The position numbers and the translations under genes were made by a program. 64,000 nt of DNA, from NCBI GenBank assembly GCA_013339895.1, contig JABACO010000005.1, positions 13,388,805 to 13,452,804 on the forward strand. The letters run 5' to 3'. The DNA is from Ephydatia muelleri (lineage: Eukaryota > Porifera > Demospongiae > Spongillida > Spongillidae). Below, piece by piece: positions 59,355 through 64,000 of this stretch (the first letter of the stretch is position 1; each line of letters begins with the position of its first letter). Below the pieces are notes generated by a model. The model ran no database searches and was not told where the DNA came from. It worked only from the letters and a program-made list of their open reading frames with translations.

Positions 59355-60661
59355 AAATACAGTTCCTATCAGAGTACCTAGTATAGTCTCTTGGGAACGC
59401 ACAAGCCATCCAGCTATGTAATTATTGATTTGAGTTCAGATTGTATTGGCACATTTCCTCCTCCCCCTACCTCCTAACCAAACTCTAGCACCCATACCTC
59501 TGATGCTTGTGCTGGGGCAATGGTGCTGTAAATGATCTCCGTGTTGTCTGGTGGAGCCATGTTCTTTTTGAGCACTGTGATTGGACGCACAGTGGCTAGG
59601 AACTCATCTGGAGCGCTCTTGATGATCTCTCCAATCTCCTGAATCTGAAGACCTGTGACTGTTGTTCCTTGGATGTCGAGGATCTCATCCCCTGTGAAAG
59701 GGAAAAGAGATTTTATTTATACCTGCATGTCGTGTGTGCATGTGTGTGTGTGTGCATGTGTATGTGTGTATGCGTATGTGTAGTGTGTGTATGTGTATGT
59801 GTAGTGTGTATGTGTGTGTATGTGTGCATGTGTGTATATGTGTGTGCATGTGTGCGTGCATGTGTGTATGTGTGTGTGTCATAATAGTACAGTGGTGTGG
59901 GGAGGAGAGGTGGAGGGAGGGAAGTGGGTGACCGCAGTACCTGGTCTTAGGACTCCAGACATGGCAATAGGACCATCTTCGATAATTCGATTGACTAAAA
60001 TGTGACCGGCTGCATTCTTAATAGTGCACCCTATCCCTTTTTGAGGGTCTTTTACCAAAGTAACTCTCTTCAAGCCTTCAGGAGGAACAGAAAATGAGCA
60101 AAGGCGTGACGAAGTTATTTATGGATGCATTCCAAAGTTTGTCATCCCACTAACAGAGAAACACGCCAGACACAACAAACACACATGATTCGCCTAGCAC
60201 ACACACACACATACACACACACACGCATCATGTACAGACACAGACATATGAAACGAACCGGGTTCCAAGCGTCTGAGAGTTTTTCTAAACGGGTCCTTTC
60301 GCTCAAGTTCCTTGTCCGTCTCAAGAGCTTCTCTGATGGCGCGTACCCAGTTCTCCATATCTTCAACGTTAGAGCCCTGCAACAGAGTGCATCGTCTCTT
60401 CGTGTGAACGGCAAAGACAAACGATCTCTTCGTGTCGAGGCCTTCAGTCGTGATATCCGTCACATCACTCAGAAACACTCTCCCCATTGGCTCCCGCATT
60501 TCAGACTCTCGCTTGAAGTAGTTGAGTGATTCTCGGGTCAGAACGAAATATTTCCTGGACCAAATTTTAATGATGTGTCCCTTTTTGTACAAAAACCCTT
60601 CCTTTAATATCAGAGTACTCGAAGCTCTCTTGCAACCTTGTTTCTCCAAACCGGTTGCCAT
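58345..60661 (-). CDS. PH-PDZ domain adaptor protein
   Basis: Four exons join in frame: 60259-60661, 59941-60075, 59498-59691 and 58345-58920, 435 residues. The start at 60661 (MATGLEKQGCKRAS) is the first ATG of the frame. Residues about 18-115 form a pleckstrin homology domain (LKEGFLYKKGHIIKIWSRKY, ending NVEDMENWVRAIREALE with the conserved Trp). Residues about 136-220 form a PDZ domain (KGIGCTIKNAAG, PGDEILDIQGTTVTGL). The tail has two PPPIP motifs that could bind SH3 domains, and YDEITFYAEL with tyrosines in acidic context near the C terminus. I do not recognise a specific orthologue; a membrane-linked signalling scaffold is the natural inference. Its ATG is 225 bp from that of the divergently transcribed RNA-binding protein gene. 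Confidence 0.85.
59055..59352. repeat. CA microsatellite with a duplicated AAGGAAACTACAGTTCCCTA block
   Basis: CA-rich repeat of about 300 bp in intron 3 of the PH-PDZ gene. Three copies of a unique block (ACAAGGA(A)ACTACAGTTCCCTAGCACAC and variants) are interspersed, so the array grew by larger duplications as well as by slippage. Confidence 0.9.
59725..59880. repeat. GT/GTAT microsatellite in PH-PDZ intron 2
   Basis: Imperfect GTGTGTAT/GTGCATGT repeat of about 150 bp between the two PDZ exons. Confidence 0.9.
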
Positions 60662-60886
60662 TTCGTACAACCAGTACAACTGTATGGATTAGTATAATAG
60701 CAGCTGGTTCCCGTATTCTCCCGGCAGTCCTTTTTGGCCCGGTGTTTACACATTAATTCTAAGCCGCACCTTCCCGGATGCGTGTTATATATATATATAT
60801 TAACGGGACGGCGTGACGGATCAAAGTCGATTTTGCTGTCCGGAGTGCCCGTGCGTTGTAGCCTGACAGCAGAGCATTGTCCCGCA
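60662..60886. promoter_or_regulatory. Bidirectional promoter region between two divergent genes
   Basis: Only 225 bp separate the start codons of the PH-PDZ gene (minus) and the RBM24/38-like gene (plus). It contains an AT-only stretch TATATATATATATTAA at about 60787 but no defined TATA box spacing. Head-to-head layout implies shared promoter elements; this is inference from position. Confidence 0.5.
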
Positions 60887-61266
60887 ATGGCGGATAGCCT
60901 CATATTACTGCAGAAGGATAACACATTCACTAAGTTATTTGTCGGCGGACTACCTTACCACACGACGGATGAAACCCTGCGTGAGTATTTTCTGCAGTTC
61001 GGCGACATCGAAGAGGCTGTCGTTATTCATGATCGAGTAACGGGCAAATCAAAAGGATACGGATTTGTAAGTACTGTTCACGTTTCGCAAGCATGTGTTT
61101 AAATTGGGGCCGTTTTGCCTCCTCACTCGCCGAAGGTCACCATGGCAGACAGAGAAGGTGCAGAGAAGGCATGCTCAAACCCTAACCCCGTTGTTGACGG
61201 GAGAAGGGCAAACGTCAATCTAGCGTATTTGGGAGCGCGACCCAAACACGGCCAACCAGGTAAGGG

Positions 61267-61315
<49 letters not shown>

Positions 61316-61814
61316 CGTCGCAAGTGATTTGTTAGAGTGACGATGCATGTGCATGTTTTCGTTGTGCAGGTAGTCCGGGCAGCGGTAGAAGTGACTCGCC
61401 CAATGGCGCGCTCTATCACCATCAGTAAGTTTACCCACATTAGCGGTCAATCCTAAATAGGTTTTAGGTTGGATGTATCATGTTTTTGTCGACCGCAAAT
61501 ATCGAGCCGCAAACATGGCGGGCGCGGTCTCCCGCTGCATACATTACATAATCTCGCATTTCATTCCTCTCCTCTTTCCGTCGCCTTACAGCTCGCCTCC
61601 TCCTATGCACATGGGTTTTCAGGCACAAGGCTACTTCCTTTCTCCTCACCCTGGCTTCTACGACGGACCTGGGCCCTTCAGTCCGCCCGGGCCCCACATG
61701 GGGGCGCCCCTCCTGTATCCGCCCTTCTTTGGACCGCCCTACGGCTACATGCCTCACCCGTTCCCGCCTCAACAAATGCCACCTCTAGTTCCTTACAACG
61801 CTCCCAACTGCTGA
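60887..61814 (+). CDS. RBM24/RBM38: RBM24/RBM38-type RNA-binding protein
   Basis: Four exons join in frame: 60887-61066, 61136-61259, 61370-61424 and 61592-61814, 193 residues; first intron 69 bp. An RNA recognition motif fills residues about 15-95, with RNP2 LFVGGLPYH and RNP1 KSKGYGFV followed by [12 protein letters not shown] and [16 protein letters not shown], all as in vertebrate RBM24/RBM38 (Seb4) and nematode SUP-12. The tail is rich in Pro, Gly, Phe and Tyr ([16 protein letters not shown]) and ends [10 protein letters not shown]. Family members control splicing and mRNA stability in muscle and cell-cycle contexts. A likely AATAAA polyadenylation signal is at about 61871. One gene of this type commonly represents both vertebrate paralogues in invertebrates, so the symbol is given for the group. 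Confidence 0.93.
61268..61313 (+). repeat. GA microsatellite in RBM24/38-like intron 2
   Basis: About 22 GA dinucleotides immediately after the donor GTAAGG. Confidence 0.95.
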
Positions 61815-62920
61815 CACACTCCCGCGAAACACTTCGACATCCAGCAATGAGAGATTTATTATTCATTCAAAATAAAAAAAAAGAGACCAAAAAAAAAGAA
61901 AGAAAAAAGAAGCTATAATCTTTTAGAGATGTCTTGGTCAACTATTCCATTCTAAATGTTCCTCTGTGTAGTGCAGCTGTATGGCTTCAGTACAGCAACT
62001 CTTTCAACAAGCTGTTCAAATGAACTTTTTTTTTTTTTTTTTTTTCCTTTTTCTTTTTAAATCTCAATTTCAGAATTGTCCGGAGGCCAGACATTTTCTT
62101 CTCTTCTGTTCTCACAAATGTATATTTCATTCACACCAGATAGAAATCATTAAAAAAAAAAACTTTATAATGCAATGGTTGGTTGTCCTTGCACAATTCC
62201 ACGCACCCAATAATACTCAACATCTGATGGGACCTGGGTGGGAGTAGGGTCTACATAGAGTAAGGTGTACATAGCTGTCACTATTGTCCTATCGGGTTTT
62301 GATAGTATCTACATAGCTTGCATGGGAACAAGCCCATTGAGTCCAGTACATGGAGCCATGTGTTCTGAAACAATATCCTATCTGTTCTGCATAGTGTGCC
62401 ATCCCAGGAGGGAGGCTACACCTCCTCTCCAGGGAGGGTGTGCAACAGCCTGCAGTCAGTATTCCCCCTACAAAAAGGCTCAAACACACACACACACACA
62501 CACATACACACAGTGACACATACACACACACATATACACACACAGTGACACACATACACACTGACACACACATACACACACACACACAGTGACACACATA
62601 CACACTGACACACACACACACATACACAGTGACACACTGACACACACACATACACACACACAGACACACATACACTGATACACATACACACACATGCAAC
62701 ACACATACACACCCTCGCACACATGTGCACAGTCTCTCTCTCACACACACACACACACACAGACATGATACCATTTCCTGTAATAAGGTCAATATTTAAA
62801 GACAAGATGCTTTATGCATGTAACCATCGCGCTTACACACCCTCCAGGCAATCTGGCCAAGCCAAAATGTCACAGAGCAAGTCAGATGGCCAATGAAGTG
62901 TGTACTACATGCAGTTCACA
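61815..62920. other. 3' flank of the RBM24/38-like gene with CA microsatellite
   Basis: Contains the polyadenylation signal region, a T run at 62025-62045 and CA/CAGTGA repeats at about 62485-62760 (units ACACACAGTGACACATACAC). No further gene is seen. Confidence 0.7.
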
Positions 62921-62929
62921 CACCAGCCC

Positions 62930-63360
62930 CGTCCTGTGTCAACTCCACACCAAGTTTGGGGCGTTCTGGCAAACTTGAGAGACCACAGCCCAGTGCCCCG
63001 GCAGGTGTGAAGGAATGAGTACTTCGTGTTATAGTCAACTTCTCTGAGAGTTTGTATAAACAGAACTGATCTTTGCAACACCAAATGTGGTGGTGGTGCC
63101 TGGCATGACATCCCTCCCACACACATCCAACGACACAATTGCTTTGCAGCACACAAACTACTACACATTGTTGTTGAAGTGTCTGATACAACACACTGAT
63201 AACAGCTTGAGAGTAAAAATTGTGCCATCTGTGTTGCCCCACAACAGAACAACACACACACCTCTTGTTAGAGGCCATCTCAAGCATCTCTTCCTTCTTC
63301 AACAGACCAGACATAGGAACATAGGTGGCATGGCCCCTCAAATATTGGTCTTTTTGTGTA
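62930..63360 (-). CDS. Possible exons of an unrecognised minus-strand gene
   Basis: A minus-strand frame near 63250-63360 reads KDQYLRGHATYVPMSGLLKK and EEMLEMASNKR before a GT donor, which looks like a real exon. A second candidate lies near 62930-63040 after a CTCTCAG acceptor and runs to a stop. I could not decide the second frame and recognise no family. Confidence 0.3.
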
Positions 63361-63684
63361 TGAAGTGCAGGAAACTGACCACACCTACTTGGCCTCCTCT
63401 ATGATTAAATGTTCCTTGCCTTTGCACTCCCTCCCACCCCTCTCCGGTCCACTCTCCCTGTCCCTCTACCATATAAGGTCACAAACCAATGAGGTATCAA
63501 GTCAATCATCTAACCCAAAAGCTCAGCACAAATAACAACACACCAGTTCTCTAGTTACAACTAATGCAATGCTATCACCAGTAAGGTCACACACCAACCA
63601 TTCCAAACACTACACTACATTTTGGTAAGCCTATATTGTTTCCATGGAGAAAGGAGGGACAGGAGTGTCCTCTTCTACGAGTTG

Positions 63685-63760
63685 ATGTCGGTGCAGTTGG
63701 TGACAAAGGCTTTGCCATTCCACTTTGTCTTGTACTGTTCAGGAAGAGCATGTTCAGTCT
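63685..63760 (-). CDS. Possible terminal exon, unidentified
   Basis: After a TGCAG acceptor near 63760 the minus strand reads TEHALPEQYKTKWNGKAFVT, then NCTDINS and a stop at about 63685. Composition looks coding, but neighbouring exons and family are unknown. Another frame is also open across it. Confidence 0.3.
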
Positions 63761-64000
63761 GCAATGATGAGCCCAGGAATGAATCAGGGGGTTAGAGATA
63801 AAGGCAATACACTCCCACACACAATGCACCCCCCACACACACACACACACACATACACCATTCATGTGTCTAATCTGGGTACACACATTGAACAAATCAC
63901 ACATTATAAATCCAAGTGGGTTGAGTTTTGAGTAAACAACATTTATAAGTGTGAAAGTTTGTAATTGCTTTTAAAGGTGAGTGAATAGCAAGACATAAAA

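Noticed and set aside
1..64000. CRISPR arrays, bacterial operons, prophage or tRNA genes
   Set aside because: Repeats here are tandem without spacers, genes have introns, and I found no tRNA cloverleaf that I could support by eye.

Overview
The window is animal nuclear DNA. Genes carry many short introns with GT-AG borders, the encoded families are metazoan (SRCR, NMD3, LRRC9, AIFM3, RBM24/38, SAMD9-like), and intergenic DNA is full of microsatellites, minisatellites and decayed transposons. Several introns are only 56-110 bp. A sponge or another early-branching invertebrate fits best, but this is inference; no sequence here fixes the species. The piece is a scaffold of three contigs joined by two runs of exactly 1000 N (25085-26084 and 47253-48252), so both gap sizes are placeholders.

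Contig 1 (1-25084), all genes on the minus strand: a tandem array of seven SRCR modules (1.39-16.90 kb), each built of one 131-nt and one 196-nt exon that can be read as one multi-SRCR receptor or secreted protein; the array is interrupted by Ty3/gypsy and hAT remnants, a perfect-looking foldback element and 1.1 kb of CATA/CACA repeats. Next comes a secreted proteinase K-type subtilisin with a C-terminal CUB domain (17.9-20.5 kb), then the 3' part of an LRRC9-like leucine-rich-repeat gene (21.3-24.9 kb) that runs into the first gap.

Contig 2 (26085-47252): an AIFM3-like gene (minus), remnants of a non-LTR retroelement, a SAMD9/SAMD9L-like STAND-type innate immunity gene of about 1970 residues (32.7-38.7 kb, plus), a gene-poor stretch with a foldback element, and the NMD3 ribosome-export gene (42.3-47.25 kb, minus, 5' end in the gap) with a 1.4-kb minisatellite in an intron.

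Contig 3 (48253-64000): the same retroelement remnant and the same AIFM3-like gene again, now on the plus strand, followed by a second, partly divergent AIFM3-like paralogue (53.0-57.2 kb), a PH-PDZ adaptor gene (minus) and, head to head with it, an RBM24/38-type RNA-binding protein gene (plus). The last kilobases hold microsatellites and possible exons I cannot name.

The most important structural observation is that 26085-30818 is the near-exact reverse complement of 48253-52991 and that the match begins and ends exactly at contig ends. This is what a missed end overlap looks like: contig 2 should be flipped and merged with contig 3. After that correction the locus would read NMD3 (+), SAMD9-like (-), retroelement (+), AIFM3-like A (+), AIFM3-like B (+), PH-PDZ (-), RBM24/38 (+). 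The most interesting biology is the SAMD9-like immune protein, the mosaic (gene-converted) AIFM3-like pair, the subtilisin-CUB fusion and the expanding SRCR array.
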